This document shows, piece after piece, positions 25,292 through 38,086 of a DNA stretch of 64,000 bases (positions are counted from its first letter, which is position 1; the number at the start of each line of letters is the position of its first letter). Position numbers and translations under genes: made by a program. The stretch comes from Methanolobus vulcani (GTDB taxonomy: Archaea; Halobacteriota; Methanosarcinia; Methanosarcinales; Methanosarcinaceae): assembly GCF_006546655.1 (NCBI RefSeq), contig NZ_VIAQ01000012.1, positions 302,160 to 366,159 on the forward strand. The letters run 5' to 3'. The notes under the pieces were generated by a model. It worked only from the letters and a program-made list of their open reading frames with translations. It did no database searches and was not told the DNA's origin.

Positions 25292-27103
25292 TCACATCTC
25301 ATACCTGGTGACTACTCCATGAAGTTTCTCAGAAGGAAGCTTATAGAACTGGACAAAAGAAGGAGATAATTTCTTAATCAGGGCAAATATTCTCCAGATT
25401 ATATTGTCCGTAATAATCTCTTCTTCACCATAGAATATAGTGCGTTCATCTATTCCTTCGGTTTTGAGCATCGCAACCAGGTCGATAACTTCCATATACC
25501 CCATTTTGATCTCAAATACACGCAGACCTTTGGCAATCTCTTCTCTAAACTTTGTGTTTACACCAAACGGCTCTTCGCTCAAAGAAATTGAAATTACAAC
25601 ATTGTCTTCATAAATAATCCCATTATCAAACATCGTATGCGTAATATACGGAGGAACAAAAGACATATCCCGTGCAAAGAAAAGAGCTGTTCCTTTTATT
25701 TTAGATGCCCTCATGTAAGCCTGATTATACTTTTTGAGATAATCAGCAAATGGCATTGGCCTTAGCAATCTGTATAGTCTTTTCTGCCCGGTGGTGTAGA
25801 TCAATATAAGACAAAGAAGAGCAGTTGCTATAGTAATTGACCAGTAACCACCATGTGGGATCTTGTACATATTAGCCAGCAAGTACACAAAATCAACAAT
25901 TGTTACAAGGAACGCAAGTACTGACCTGAACATCTGTTTTCTGATATAAAAGATCAGAGTCATCATGATTCCGGTTATCACCATACTTCCGGTTACTGTC
26001 AGCCCGTATGCTGCAGCTAATTTATGAGATTCCTTGAACTCATACATTACAAACAGCACAGAAACCAGAAGTAACCAGTTAACAACGCTTATGTAAATCT
26101 GGGATTTCATCTCTTCAGATGTGTAATCTATCTTCAGAAGAGGTGCTATTCTTGTGCTTATTCCCTGGTAAACTATTGAGAACATACCGCTTATCATAGC
26201 CTGCGAAGCTATTATAGTAGCAAATATACTCATAATCAAGAATGGAATGTATATAACAGGTTCCTGCTGATAGATCATTTCAAACAAAACATTGGTCGAG
26301 TCAGGATTGCGAAGCATGAAAGCTCCCTGTCCCAGATAATTGAGAACCAGCGCTACAAATACTATTCTCCATGCTTTTATGATTGGTTCTTTACCCAGAT
26401 GCCCCATGTCAGCATATAGCGCCTCGCCACCCGTTGCACAAAGAATTACTTCAGACAATACAAAGAAACCTGTCCATCCATTAGTTAAAACAAATTCAAC
26501 TGCATAATAAGGATTTATGGCTTTTATCACTTCAGGAGTAGAGAAAATAGAAATAACACCAGAAAAAGCAAGTGTAGCAAACCATATAACCATTAATGGC
26601 CCAAAGACCCATGTTATCTTTTCAGTACCTTTCCTTTGAATAGAAAAAAGACCTATTGCAATAATCCCGGCAATCAAAATCAATGTGTTCTGTGTAATAG
26701 ATTCAAGGCCAGGAATCACACGCAACCCTTCCACAGCGCTTAGAATACTGATTGCTGGAGTGATAACGCCATCTCCCAAAAGGAAAGATATACCCACATA
26801 AGATAAGAATGTAATAACACTTACCTGTCTGCCGGATTTGAGCAGCGGAACTAGAATCTCTTTTAATACTATAGTGCCGCCTTCGCCTTTTTTACCAAGG
26901 CTCATTGCCAGCCATGAATATTCTATAGTCACAAGTATGATAAGGGTCCAGAAAATAAGGGAGAGAACACCAAGTACGTGTTCCTCTGTCAGCTTTGTAA
27001 TGATAAATATAACCGATAGAGTGTATATCGGACTCGTACCAATATCTCCAAAAACAAGACCCATGGAATTAATTATTCCTCTGATATCTATTTTTTTGAT
27101 CAT
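25292..27103 (-). CDS. kup: KUP/HAK family potassium uptake protein
   Basis: A 603-residue membrane protein. N-terminal GLVFGDIGTSPIYTL is the KUP signature; GEGGTIVLKEIL, FLLGDGVITPAISILSAVEG, LCATGGEALYADMGHLG and YLGQGAFML are further family blocks. About twelve membrane segments occupy residues 10-440 and a cytoplasmic tail the rest. It brings in K+ with protons. KUP is less common in archaea than Trk; with trkAH and the Kef antiporter this is the third cation transporter in 22 kb. Confidence 0.95.
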   Translation of the reverse strand: MIKKIDIRGIINSMGLVFGDIGTSPIYTLSVIFIITKLTEEHVLGVLSLIFWTLIILVTIEYSWLAMSLGKKGEGGTIVLKEILVPLLKSGRQVSVITFLSYVGISFLLGDGVITPAISILSAVEGLRVIPGLESITQNTLILIAGIIAIGLFSIQRKGTEKITWVFGPLMVIWFATLAFSGVISIFSTPEVIKAINPYYAVEFVLTNGWTGFFVLSEVILCATGGEALYADMGHLGKEPIIKAWRIVFVALVLNYLGQGAFMLRNPDSTNVLFEMIYQQEPVIYIPFLIMSIFATIIASQAMISGMFSIVYQGISTRIAPLLKIDYTSEEMKSQIYISVVNWLLLVSVLFVMYEFKESHKLAAAYGLTVTGSMVITGIMMTLIFYIRKQMFRSVLAFLVTIVDFVYLLANMYKIPHGGYWSITIATALLCLILIYTTGQKRLYRLLRPMPFADYLKKYNQAYMRASKIKGTALFFARDMSFVPPYITHTMFDNGIIYEDNVVISISLSEEPFGVNTKFREEIAKGLRVFEIKMGYMEVIDLVAMLKTEGIDERTIFYGEEEIITDNIIWRIFALIKKLSPSFVQFYKLPSEKLHGVVTRYEM

Positions 27104-27299
27104 AGGAAGACTTCCTGAAACAGATATACCCCTGATAAATACAGGAGTAATACAAAAGCATTTGGTTTAAGTGAACGATATGACATTCATGTAGCACTAA
27201 TAGCCTTATTTGTTTGAAATATAGACAAACTTGGCAGAGATAATGACGAAGCTTAATAAATCTTAAAAGATGATGTATTAAATAAAATACAGAGGAATA

Positions 27300-27623
27300 A
27301 TGAGCTATATTTATCTGGCATTTGCCATCATTTTTGAGATTTGTGGGACCACCTGCATGAAAATATCAGAAGGCCTGACAAAGCCACTGCCATCCATACT
27401 CATATTTGTATTCTATGGAATCAGTTTCATATCATTTACAATTGCCCTGAAAAAAATAGATGTTAGCATAGCCTATGCAATCTGGGCAGGAATTGGAGTT
27501 GCTATGATATCACTTATAGGCCATTTTGGATTTGGGGAACCGATGCCACCCGTCAGAATCGGATTTCTGGCTCTCATAGCAATTGGAGTGATTGGACTTC
27601 ACCTTAGTAGCAATTTGAATTGA
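27300..27623 (+). CDS. Small multidrug resistance (SMR) family efflux transporter
   Basis: A 107-residue protein with four membrane helices. The essential membrane Glu is at residue 13 (AIIFEICGTTCMK), and the family blocks SYIYLAFAI, AIWAGIGVAMISLIG and GFLALIAIGVIGLHLS are present, resembling EmrE/QacE and distinct from SugE by the AYAIWAG context. It likely exports cationic compounds in exchange for protons. AGAGGAATA precedes the ATG. Confidence 0.9.
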   Translation: MSYIYLAFAIIFEICGTTCMKISEGLTKPLPSILIFVFYGISFISFTIALKKIDVSIAYAIWAGIGVAMISLIGHFGFGEPMPPVRIGFLALIAIGVIGLHLSSNLN

Positions 27624-27629
27624 AATGTT

Positions 27630-28421
27630 TCAGGAACTCCTTATCAGTTCTTTCCTAAATATACCGTACCCATCAAATCCCCTCTGCATCAGGACAAGTA
27701 GACCAAGTAGCACATTTACCATCGTTGTCACAAAGATAGCGATCATAATGGCTATCTGGTATTCTATAGCAACCAGCGGACTCGCACCGGCTAGTATCTG
27801 TCCTGTCATCATTCCCGGGATAAATACAATACCTATGGTAGCCATGTTCGCTAAAGTTGGTTTCAATGCAACCCCTAAACTTTTACGCAGGTATGGGACA
27901 AGTGCCTCTGTCTTTTCAGCACCCATCGATAAGCGGAAAAGGTAACGGTTCTCATTTCTCTGGATATCACTGCAAAAATTCTCCATTCCTATGATATTGG
28001 CCCTCAGAGAATTACCAAGTACCATGCCTCCAATGGGTATGAAATACCTTGCATCAAAAACGTTGTTCAGGTCTATTATGAACCTGTTGAAATATAGCAA
28101 CATAGCATAATTAGTAACTGCCATAAAAAGCAAAAGCATAGGAAGCAGTTTACCTGCCTTCAGCTCTGCATTCTTCAGTACTGTATGTGATGCCACAAAG
28201 ATCATTACAAGTACCCATGCAATATTCAGCAGTGCAATGTTCTGATCGAACACAAAAGTAAGGAAAACGCCTACAAAAAGAAGCTGAAGAACCATGCGAA
28301 AGGCACTTTCAATAATCGAGGATATTAATTTCATACCCAGATAATAGCTTATAATAATCGGGATCAACAGAAGAAGGAATGAAAAAAGCATACCTTCCAG
28401 ACTGATATCGTAACTTTCCAT
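27630..28421 (-). CDS. fetB: ABC transporter permease, FetB (UPF0014) family
   Basis: A 263-residue membrane protein with six to seven hydrophobic helices and the family blocks FRMVLQLLFVGVFL, YFIPIGGMVLGNSLRA, LGVALKPTLANMATIGIVFIPGMMTGQILAG. The family is represented by E. coli FetB, part of an iron-efflux or metal-homeostasis transporter. Its ATG overlaps the fetA stop (TGATG), so the pair is translated together. It ends 6 bases from the convergent SMR gene. Confidence 0.88.
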   Translation of the reverse strand: MESYDISLEGMLFSFLLLLIPIIISYYLGMKLISSIIESAFRMVLQLLFVGVFLTFVFDQNIALLNIAWVLVMIFVASHTVLKNAELKAGKLLPMLLLFMAVTNYAMLLYFNRFIIDLNNVFDARYFIPIGGMVLGNSLRANIIGMENFCSDIQRNENRYLFRLSMGAEKTEALVPYLRKSLGVALKPTLANMATIGIVFIPGMMTGQILAGASPLVAIEYQIAIMIAIFVTTMVNVLLGLLVLMQRGFDGYGIFRKELIRSS

Positions 28422-29053
28422 CAGTTCACCTTGCCTGAAAAATCAATGACCTTCGTAGCTTTGTCTTCCCATTCCCTATCGTGAGAGATAGAAAGTACTG
28501 TCCACTGAGGGTTGTCAAAGAACATTTCTACAACCTTCTGTTTCAATGTAACATCAAGTTCAGCCGTGACCTCATCCAGCAGGAAGATATCCTTTCCTGA
28601 CAATAATGCCAGCATAAGACATATTCGCTGTTTTTCACCACCTGAAAGCTTCATGTATTCCTTGTTCAGTATCCTTGGAGATAAGAATAGATCTGACATT
28701 ATTCTTTCAAGTTGTTCTTTTCCATAGGCATCCTTGTTTGCCTTGAATGAAAATACCTCATCAACAAGATCACTTACTTTTCCTTCCGCTATATCCGTAT
28801 CCTGGAGTACATAAGCAACTTTTTTTCTGATATCCCATATGTTATCACTATCAACCTTTACTTTATCCAGAAATATTTCACCTAAATGATGTTTTCCAAA
28901 CCCCATTATCATTCTGAAAAGTGTTGATTTGCCGATTCCAGATTTACCTTTGATGAGTATTTTATCTCCTTTTACAACTGAGAGATTAAAATCTGAAAGG
29001 ATTGTTTTTCCATCAAAACTAACAGAAAGGTTTTGAATATCCAGTAGTTCCAT
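28421..29053 (-). CDS. fetA: ABC transporter ATP-binding protein, FetA type
   Basis: A 210-residue ABC ATPase. Walker A GKSGIGKSTL near residue 38, Q-loop AYVLQDTD, signature MKLSGGEKQRI, Walker B DIFLLDEVTAELD and the H-loop LSISHDRE are all present. It drives the FetB permease encoded next; substrate is inferred to be iron or a related metal. Confidence 0.9.
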   Translation of the reverse strand: MELLDIQNLSVSFDGKTILSDFNLSVVKGDKILIKGKSGIGKSTLFRMIMGFGKHHLGEIFLDKVKVDSDNIWDIRKKVAYVLQDTDIAEGKVSDLVDEVFSFKANKDAYGKEQLERIMSDLFLSPRILNKEYMKLSGGEKQRICLMLALLSGKDIFLLDEVTAELDVTLKQKVVEMFFDNPQWTVLSISHDREWEDKATKVIDFSGKVN

Positions 29054-29189
29054 TATGATATACTCCAGTTATACAGATATGTTCATTTACCTAATTGGCA
29101 CAAGCTGTATGCGGATATAAACTCCCAATATAAAATATTGGGTTCTATTTACATAATGTAGCTCAAATATATATAGAGCTATTACTTAG

Positions 29190-29260
29190 TAATCGGTGGG
29201 TTGGTCTGACATATACTTACAACTCTGCCCCCGATTAGAAACCAACCCAAACTCTCTTTT
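29190..29260 (+). ncRNA. Candidate small RNA with two crossing stems
   Basis: AAATATATATAG at 29165-29176 is a good TATA box; a start about 25 bases on falls at the first stem. Stem 1: TAATCGG (29190-29196) with CCGATTA (29231-29237). Stem 2: TGGGTTGGT (29197-29205) with ACCAACCCA (29241-29249). The stems cross, so they either form a pseudoknot or exclude each other. CTCTCTTTT at 29252-29260 ends it like a terminator. There is also a hairpin CCCAATAT-AAA-ATATTGGG at 29124-29142 before the TATA box. It lies between divergent fetA and the peroxiredoxin gene and might alternatively be the leader of the latter. Confidence 0.4.
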
Positions 29261-29328
29261 GCAGAACGAATCACTGACCTTTATTTCTTGCTTAAACTCT
29301 TTAAATGAAAAAATACATAAGATAAAAC

Positions 29329-29808
29329 ATGAGCAAGAATTCACTTACAGAAAACCAGAAAGCTCCTGATTTTTGTCTCCCTGACCAGAATGAAAACAAT
29401 GTTTGTCTTAAGGATTTTGAAGGGAAATGGATTGTTCTTTATTTTTATCCGAAAGATAATACTTCAGGATGTACAAAGGAAGCACAGGATTTTACAGCCC
29501 TGAAAGATGATTTTGAATCTGAAAATGCGATAATCCTCGGAGTCAGTAAAGATAGTATAAAATCCCATATAAAATTCATTGAGAAAAAGGAACTTGGAAT
29601 TACACTCCTTTCTGATGAAGATACATCAATTCACCAGAAGTATGATGTATGGAGAATGAAAAAGAATTACGGCAAGGAGTATCTGGGAACCGTGAGAAGC
29701 ACTTTTCTCATTGACCCGGAAGGTAATATTGCAAAAATCTGGGACAACGTGAGAGTAAAAGAGCATGCTGAGAAGGTGTTTGGGGTTTTGAGAGAGATTC
29801 AAAACTAA
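29329..29808 (+). CDS. bcp: Thioredoxin-dependent peroxiredoxin, Bcp/PrxQ type
   Basis: A 159-residue peroxiredoxin. YFYPKDNTSGCTKEAQDF contains the peroxidatic Cys 48 with the family Thr; the resolving Cys that PrxQ proteins often have five residues later is Gln here. Two further Cys (16 and 26) lie N-terminal, so resolution may use one of them or another protein. Later blocks GVSKDS, LLSDED and RSTFLIDPEG are normal. It reduces peroxides in the cytoplasm, useful to a strict anaerobe. Confidence 0.93.
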   Translation: MSKNSLTENQKAPDFCLPDQNENNVCLKDFEGKWIVLYFYPKDNTSGCTKEAQDFTALKDDFESENAIILGVSKDSIKSHIKFIEKKELGITLLSDEDTSIHQKYDVWRMKKNYGKEYLGTVRSTFLIDPEGNIAKIWDNVRVKEHAEKVFGVLREIQN

Positions 29809-30103
29809 ATATTATTTCATAATCTACGTCCGGCTTAAAGAAGCTGTTGTTTTACAACTTATCATCATTGTTGAAAGTTCCTGAGTAACAGCCATTTATC
29901 TCATACACAAATTATTGTTCAATCGTGCTGATGTTTCAAGAAAAACAAATTGAAAAAAGATAATTAGAATAATAGGTTTATATTGGCAACACATGCTTTA
30001 TTTTTGAAAATATAATGAGATAACCCAATATTAGCATAAAAAGCGATATATACCATGCCCATCTGAGAATTCTACCTAGGTTCTCAGGTTGCATCATTTT
30101 TAG
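29809..30103. other. Intergenic region between bcp and the ATP synthase operon
   Basis: No gene seen. On the plus strand a TATA-like GATATATACC near 30044 precedes a hairpin CTGAGAA (30063-30069) / TTCTCAG (30081-30087) followed by a short T run (30098-30101), which may be a tiny transcript or a second terminator. Confidence 0.35.
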
Positions 30104-30133
30104 AAAAAAACGATCGACCACATTTGGTCGATC
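30104..30133 (-). terminator. Terminator of the ATP synthase operon
   Basis: GATCGACC (30112-30119) and GGTCGATC (30126-30133) form an 8-bp stem with loop ACATTT; on the minus strand it runs into seven T residues (30104-30110). It lies 39 bases after the ahaD stop. Confidence 0.8.
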
Positions 30134-30171
30134 TTCTGGAACATCATTCATAAAAAAGGATTATCAAAGGA

Positions 30172-30789
30172 TTATCCTTTGATCCTCTTGAGTCTGAAGG
30201 TGTTTTCCCTCTCCATCTCTTCGAGACGGAGCCTAATGAAGACCATTGCTTCCTGAAGTTCAGGTATGACCTTGAACTCGAGAGCATTGACACGCCTTTT
30301 AGTCTTCTCGATATCATCAAGAAGCTTTTTCATGGTTGTCTCTATCTCTGCTGCAAGGATAATCTTTTCTACAAGATTCTCATAAGCATCTGCTGCCTCA
30401 TCGGTGTATGAACTGGTACCAAGAATACCATAACCTCTTTCGTTTATGGACTTCTTAACACTGGATGATTCGATCTTTGGAACGACTACACCCATGATGT
30501 TACGGCTTTCCAGCTCAATCTCAGGCTTGCTCTTAAGTGCAAAAGCTGTGGATTTGACGGTAATTGTACCGTCAACAGCATTTGCAATACCGATCTTACG
30601 GGAAGCTTCTTCATAGGCGGCATCCAGCTCAGATCTGACATCCTTAGCCTTGCTGAGAATCTCAAAGAACTCAAGGATAAGACCGTCTCTCTTCATCTTA
30701 AGCAGCTTGTGACCACTCTGTGAGAGCTTAATCTTTTTCTTGATCTCAATAAGTTCTGATCGAGTTGGTTTTACATCTTTCACGCCCAT
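30172..30789 (-). CDS. ahaD: A-type ATP synthase subunit D
   Basis: A 205-residue central-stalk protein with long N- and C-terminal coiled-coil helices; typical opening [21 protein letters not shown] and ending [18 protein letters not shown]. It rotates inside the A/B ring and links it to subunit F and the membrane rotor. AAGGTGATCC is a perfect Shine-Dalgarno before its ATG. It is the last gene of the operon. Confidence 0.95.
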   Translation of the reverse strand: MGVKDVKPTRSELIEIKKKIKLSQSGHKLLKMKRDGLILEFFEILSKAKDVRSELDAAYEEASRKIGIANAVDGTITVKSTAFALKSKPEIELESRNIMGVVVPKIESSSVKKSINERGYGILGTSSYTDEAADAYENLVEKIILAAEIETTMKKLLDDIEKTKRRVNALEFKVIPELQEAMVFIRLRLEEMERENTFRLKRIKG

Positions 30790-30806
30790 GTTGGATCACC
30801 TTTCAG

Positions 30807-32186
30807 TTAGTTGCTCTTGTGAGCAGGGTGGTACTTCTCGATATACTTGTTATCGATCCTGGTAAGCAGAGCCACAGGAAGCTCAGAGAGAATGTCCCAG
30901 CCAACCTGAAGAGTATCTTCAATTGACCTGTCTTCATCTCTTCCCTGACGTACGAATCTGTCTTCGAACAGGTCAGCGAATTCAAGAATCTTCTGGTCCC
31001 TTTCGGACAGTGCTTCCTTACCTACAATAGCTACAAGACCTCTGAGGTCACGACCTTCTGCATATCCTGCATACATCTGGTCAGATACTGCCTTGTGGTC
31101 GTCTCTGGTCTTTCCTTCACCGATACCTGAGTTCATCAGACGTGACAGTGATGGGAGTACATTGATTGGTGGGTAGATACCTTTCATGTGAAGTTCCCTG
31201 GAAACTACGATCTGACCTTCTGTGATATATCCTGACAGGTCAGGAATCGGGTGAGTGATATCGTCACCAGGCATGGTGAGGATTGAGAACTGAGTAACTG
31301 AACCCTTCAATCCCTTGATAACACCTGCACGCTCGTAGAGTGATGCAAGGTCAGTGTACATGTAACCGGGATAACCACGTCTACCTGGTACTTCTTCACG
31401 GGCTGCACCCATCTGACGGAGTGCTTCACAGTAGTTTGTGATGTCAGTAAGGATAACAAGTACGTGCATATCGTGTTCGTATGCAAGGTACTCTGCAGCT
31501 GTAAGAGCCATCCTTGGTGTGATGATACGTTCTACAGCAGGGTCGTCTGCAAGGTTCAGGAAAACCACAGCTCTTTCAAGAGCACCAGTCTTCTCGAAGT
31601 CCTCCATGAAGTACTGAGCTTCTTCGTTTGTGATACCCATTGCAGCAAATACTACTGCGAAAGGTTCATCGGAACCTGGAACTTTTGCCTGACGTGCAAT
31701 CTGAAGTGCAATCTCATTGTGTGGAAGACCTGATCCTGAGAAGATAGGAAGCTTCTGTCCACGAACGAGGGTGTTTGTTCCATCAATTGTAGAGATACCT
31801 GTCTGGATAAAGTCCTCTGGTGGCATCCTTGAATACGGGTTCATTGATGCACCGTTTACATCTACTCTGTCTTCTGGAACAATACGTGGTCCGCCATCGA
31901 GTGGTTCACCTGCACCGGATAAGATACGTCCGAGCATGTCCTTTGATACAGGGAGCTTAATTGTCTCACCGGAGAACACTACACCAGACTCTTCGTTGAG
32001 TCCGCCTGTACCTTCGAATACCTGAACTGCTACAACGTCAGCGGAAGTATCAAGAACCTGACCTCTCTTTGTTGTACCGTCTGGAAGGTTGATGTGAACA
32101 AGTTCACCGTAACCTACTGGTTCGGTCTTCTCGAGGAAGATCAGTGGTCCAGCGATTTCTGTGATTGTCTTATATTCCTTGGTCAT
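30807..32186 (-). CDS. ahaB: A-type ATP synthase subunit B
   Basis: Non-catalytic B subunit, 459 residues, beginning [20 protein letters not shown]. It has the typical [14 protein letters not shown] in place of a true P-loop and contributes to the nucleotide interface with subunit A. I start it at the ATG at 32186, one base beyond the ahaA stop and after GGAGGC; the frame is open further upstream inside ahaA but that is not coding for B. Confidence 0.96.
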   Translation of the reverse strand: MTKEYKTITEIAGPLIFLEKTEPVGYGELVHINLPDGTTKRGQVLDTSADVVAVQVFEGTGGLNEESGVVFSGETIKLPVSKDMLGRILSGAGEPLDGGPRIVPEDRVDVNGASMNPYSRMPPEDFIQTGISTIDGTNTLVRGQKLPIFSGSGLPHNEIALQIARQAKVPGSDEPFAVVFAAMGITNEEAQYFMEDFEKTGALERAVVFLNLADDPAVERIITPRMALTAAEYLAYEHDMHVLVILTDITNYCEALRQMGAAREEVPGRRGYPGYMYTDLASLYERAGVIKGLKGSVTQFSILTMPGDDITHPIPDLSGYITEGQIVVSRELHMKGIYPPINVLPSLSRLMNSGIGEGKTRDDHKAVSDQMYAGYAEGRDLRGLVAIVGKEALSERDQKILEFADLFEDRFVRQGRDEDRSIEDTLQVGWDILSELPVALLTRIDNKYIEKYHPAHKSN

Positions 32187-32187
32187 C

Positions 32188-33924
32188 TTAATTGCCTCCA
32201 AGTGCTGCAAATTCCTTGTCCATCTTTTCCATAACAACATTCAGTGCGGAATCAAATTCTTCTTCGTACTTGACCTTTGCAAGTTCATCTTTGGATTCTA
32301 CTGAAAGGATATCTTTCATAGGGATACCAGATTCCAGTGCTGCCTGTGCCATGTCACTGTACTTGGAGATTGCTTTGAGTAATTTGTACTGCTTATCGAA
32401 TGGACAGTATGTATCAACAGGGTGGAATGCGTTCTGCTGAAGGAAGTATTCCCTGAGCATGCGGCAGATCTCAAGAACCAACTGCTGGTCTTCCGGAAGT
32501 GCATCGGAACCAACGAGCTGTACAATTTCCTGAAGTTCGGATTCCTGCTGGAGAAGATCCATTGCATTGTCCCTGAGTGGTACCCAGTCTGGTGCAACGT
32601 TTTCTGAGAACCAGTCGGAAAGACCCTGAGTGTACAGACTGTAACTTGTAAGCCAGTCAATGGATGGGAAGTGCCTCCTCTGTGCAAGTTTTGCATCCAG
32701 CGCCCAGAACACTTTTACGATACGGAGAGTGTTCTGTGTAACAGGCTCTGAGAAGTCACCACCAGGTGGTGATACTGCACCAATAACTGTAATTGAACCT
32801 TCTTCTGCTGCAAGTGACTTTACTGCACCTGCACGCTCATAGAACTCTGAGAGCCTTGCAGAAAGGTATGCTGGATAACCTTCTTCACCAGGCATTTCTT
32901 CAAGCCTTGAGGAAATTTCTCTCATTGCTTCTGCCCATCTGGATGAAGAGTCAGCCATGAGTGATACATCGTAACCCATGTCACGGTAATATTCTGCAAT
33001 TGTGATACCTGTGTAAACAGATGCTTCACGAGCAGCTACAGGCATGTTGGATGTGTTTGCAATAAGAACTGTACGTTCCATGAGTGGACGACCGGTCTTT
33101 GGGTCCTGGAGTTCCGGGAACTCGTTCAGTACATCAGCCATCTCGTTTCCACGTTCTCCACATCCGATATATACTACAATATCAGTGTCACTCCACTTTG
33201 CAAGCTGCTGCTGTGTAACAGTCTTTCCTGAACCGAATGGACCAGGGATAGCTGCTGTACCGCCCTTTGCAACAGGGAAGAGACCATCAAGAATTCTCTG
33301 ACCTGTAATAAGAGGTCTTTTTGGAATGAACTTCTTCTCTACTGGACGTGGCATTCTTACAGGCCACTTCTGCATCATGGAAATTTCAGTACCGTCTGCG
33401 AGCACACAGATTGTTTCGTCTACCTTGAACTTTCCGGACTTTATTTCTTCAACCGTACCGGAAACTGTTGGTGGCACCATGATCTTGTGCTCAACGTTCA
33501 TTGTTTCCTGTACAACACCAATTGTCTGACCACCGGTTACAGAGTCGCCACTTGATACTGTTGGCTTGAACTCCCATAATTTTTCACGGTCAAGACCATT
33601 GGCAGTCACACCTCTATTAATGAAGTCTCCCATCTTTTCCTGGAGAACTTTCAGAGGTCTCTGAATACCATCATAAATACTTTCTAATAAACCTGGACCG
33701 AGTTCTACAGAGAGAGACATACCAGTGTTCACTACAGGCTCACCTGGCTTGATACCAGATGTATCCTCATATACCTGAACAGTAGCTTTGTCACCTTCAA
33801 TTCTGATAACTTCGCCCATAAGACCTTCGTGACCAACATGTACCACATCGTACATCTTTGGCTTGATACCCATAATCGTAACGACAGGTCCGGCCACACG
33901 ATAAATTTCACCTTTCATTTCCAC
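32188..33924 (-). CDS. ahaA: A-type ATP synthase subunit A (catalytic)
   Basis: Catalytic subunit, 578 residues, normal length. P-loop GPFGSGKTV near residue 230, preceded by the A-type non-homologous insert; the catalytic GERGNEM and the [10 protein letters not shown] motif follow. It makes ATP from ADP and phosphate at the cytoplasmic head using the rotation driven by the ion gradient. It overlaps ahaF by 10 bases. Confidence 0.97.
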   Translation of the reverse strand: MEMKGEIYRVAGPVVTIMGIKPKMYDVVHVGHEGLMGEVIRIEGDKATVQVYEDTSGIKPGEPVVNTGMSLSVELGPGLLESIYDGIQRPLKVLQEKMGDFINRGVTANGLDREKLWEFKPTVSSGDSVTGGQTIGVVQETMNVEHKIMVPPTVSGTVEEIKSGKFKVDETICVLADGTEISMMQKWPVRMPRPVEKKFIPKRPLITGQRILDGLFPVAKGGTAAIPGPFGSGKTVTQQQLAKWSDTDIVVYIGCGERGNEMADVLNEFPELQDPKTGRPLMERTVLIANTSNMPVAAREASVYTGITIAEYYRDMGYDVSLMADSSSRWAEAMREISSRLEEMPGEEGYPAYLSARLSEFYERAGAVKSLAAEEGSITVIGAVSPPGGDFSEPVTQNTLRIVKVFWALDAKLAQRRHFPSIDWLTSYSLYTQGLSDWFSENVAPDWVPLRDNAMDLLQQESELQEIVQLVGSDALPEDQQLVLEICRMLREYFLQQNAFHPVDTYCPFDKQYKLLKAISKYSDMAQAALESGIPMKDILSVESKDELAKVKYEEEFDSALNVVMEKMDKEFAALGGN

Positions 33925-34214
33925 AGATCTACACCTACCGATTGCTTTATTTTTTCCCTTAAGTTCGAACTTTCACCACTACCACCGAGAGTCACAACAG
34001 TTGGCTCAACAGAATCGCTGATAGTGTATCTCAACATCTCCGGTAGTTCATTCAGATCATCACCGTGCATTATCAGAATGCCGACTTCTCGATCCTCAAG
34101 TATTTTCTCTACAGTAGGCTCAAGTTCGCCATTATTAACTTCAAATATCTTTTTGACACCAGCAAGCCTGAAACCCGTTACAAACTCGCTATTGCCGACC
34201 ACTGCTAATTCCAT
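33915..34214 (-). CDS. ahaF: A-type ATP synthase subunit F
   Basis: A 99-residue Rossmann-like central-stalk protein: [20 protein letters not shown] at the N-terminus and a helical tail near [13 protein letters not shown]. Overlaps both neighbours (1 base with ahaC, 10 with ahaA), as expected within this operon. Confidence 0.93.
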   Translation of the reverse strand: MELAVVGNSEFVTGFRLAGVKKIFEVNNGELEPTVEKILEDREVGILIMHGDDLNELPEMLRYTISDSVEPTVVTLGGSGESSNLREKIKQSVGVDLWK

Positions 34215-35290
34215 CAGATCACCAACTGTTCCTTGATTACATCATCTTCCAGGTTGGCAGCTTTTCCGCGAATAATAATCCGCAAGTTGCTTATCTCGTT
34301 CTGCTTACTTAGCATGTAGTCCATGATTGGTACAATTGAATTCGGATAAACATGTGAGAAGCTTGCTGCAGATTTAAGCCTGTGATTTTTCAGTCTGGTC
34401 TCGACATCAACCAATGAAGTCATATCAGGTTTTACAATATCTGAAATTACATCCCAGTAAGGATTACTTTCCAGCTCAGATACAAAATCTGCAAAGGAAA
34501 GAGGCAACAATTTCCCAGTTTCTTTAAGGTTGCACCTTAATCCACCATCAATCATCAAATCCATTGCTTCAGGATCAGTTATTCCTGACTTCTTCAAACG
34601 GAAGAGAGTAATAAGGTTTTTCAGATCAATACCCATCCTGGTGAATTCCTCAAACAGCTTGCGATCTTTAGACTTTGATCCGCCGACTGCGTCAAACAGA
34701 CCTGTATAGTACATTTTATCAAGCTTGTTCTCAATCTCAGAAAGATTTGTACCATCATAATTCTCTAATATCGGGTAATATTCCGTGTTTGCAAGCTCAG
34801 AGATGACATCCTCATAAGTTGCTTTTGCTGCAAGCTCTGAAAGAGAAGAATAATTCAGTCTTCCTCCTGCAACAATTGCATCAAGAATCTCTTCTGTAGA
34901 TGCATTACAATATTTACCACGCAGAATGGTCTTTATATTCCAGATATCATACTTTTTGAGTTTTTCACCGATAAGGAAATTCACATCTCCCTCAGAAATA
35001 TAAAGTAATTTCGTGAAGGTTTCTGCGAGATTTCTGTTAAGGGCATGCTCAATAAGATCCACGCCTTCATACTGCCTTGCCAGTTGATCGATATCCTCTT
35101 TATACTCAGATTCTTCAATGAATCTGGTAATTTCATCAATGCTCATGTTCATGAGCCTAGGATAGGTCTCCTTTGGCAGAAGCTTACTTTTCATTGCACG
35201 TACACGTGCTATGGTATATGCATAATTCGCATGACCCTTTGACAGGGACTTTTTGGAATTACCACGCTTAAATTTCTGCAACAGCTGCAT
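34214..35290 (-). CDS. ahaC: A-type ATP synthase subunit C
   Basis: A 358-residue helical protein that forms the funnel linking the membrane ring to the central stalk (V-type subunit d homolog). Characteristic blocks are [30 protein letters not shown] and the C-terminal [13 protein letters not shown]. Position between ahaE and ahaF is the conserved one. Confidence 0.94.
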   Translation of the reverse strand: MQLLQKFKRGNSKKSLSKGHANYAYTIARVRAMKSKLLPKETYPRLMNMSIDEITRFIEESEYKEDIDQLARQYEGVDLIEHALNRNLAETFTKLLYISEGDVNFLIGEKLKKYDIWNIKTILRGKYCNASTEEILDAIVAGGRLNYSSLSELAAKATYEDVISELANTEYYPILENYDGTNLSEIENKLDKMYYTGLFDAVGGSKSKDRKLFEEFTRMGIDLKNLITLFRLKKSGITDPEAMDLMIDGGLRCNLKETGKLLPLSFADFVSELESNPYWDVISDIVKPDMTSLVDVETRLKNHRLKSAASFSHVYPNSIVPIMDYMLSKQNEISNLRIIIRGKAANLEDDVIKEQLVI

Positions 35291-35297
35291 TTAGAAA

Positions 35298-35849
35298 TCA
35301 CCCGAATAAGATATCAGATGTCTGTTTCAAGAACTGCTCATTCACGCTTTTAAGGATAACATCATAGGTATAATCCAATCTGATAGTACCATCTTCATTC
35401 TCGATAACAACGCCACCGAGACAATCGATGTTACCTGCGTATTCGAGAGAAGATAACTTCTTGACAAGCTCCTCGGATTCAGTGTTAGAATAAATCTTAC
35501 TACCGTTTGCCTCATTTTCTGCAATGAGTTCCTTGAGAAGTTCTTCATTTTTCTCTGGAGAAAAACCAGAGATGGTTTCTACAGCCTGGACATATACTTT
35601 ATCGAGTATTTCCTTGCGTGCATTGAGCAATGTGCGCTTCACTTCAAGATTTGCACTGGATATATCTTGCTGCCTTATCTTTTTAATATCATCTTCTGCT
35701 TTTGCAAGACGCTCGCCCATAATCCTTTTAGCATTCTGTTTTGCTTCATCCAGAATCAAGGCTACTTCTGCATCTGCTTCAGAATCCATGTTGGAAACTT
35801 CTGCCTGTGCAGCATCCATGATATCTTTAACAACAGTTTCTAGTCCCAT
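35298..35849 (-). CDS. ahaE: A-type ATP synthase subunit E
   Basis: Peripheral-stalk subunit of 183 residues: a long charged coiled coil up to about residue 90 and a globular C-terminal half with LLKELIAENEANG and a conserved GGVVIENEDG turn. I use the ATG at 35849, preceded by AAAGGTG; a start three codons upstream is possible but lacks a Shine-Dalgarno at the right distance. Pairs with subunit H. Confidence 0.92.
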   Translation of the reverse strand: MGLETVVKDIMDAAQAEVSNMDSEADAEVALILDEAKQNAKRIMGERLAKAEDDIKKIRQQDISSANLEVKRTLLNARKEILDKVYVQAVETISGFSPEKNEELLKELIAENEANGSKIYSNTESEELVKKLSSLEYAGNIDCLGGVVIENEDGTIRLDYTYDVILKSVNEQFLKQTSDILFG

Positions 35850-35895
35850 GCTCAACACCTTTGGAAAATTTAAGAGCGAAAAACACGCCCTTAAA

Positions 35896-38078
<2,183 letters not shown>

Positions 38079-38086
<8 letters not shown>

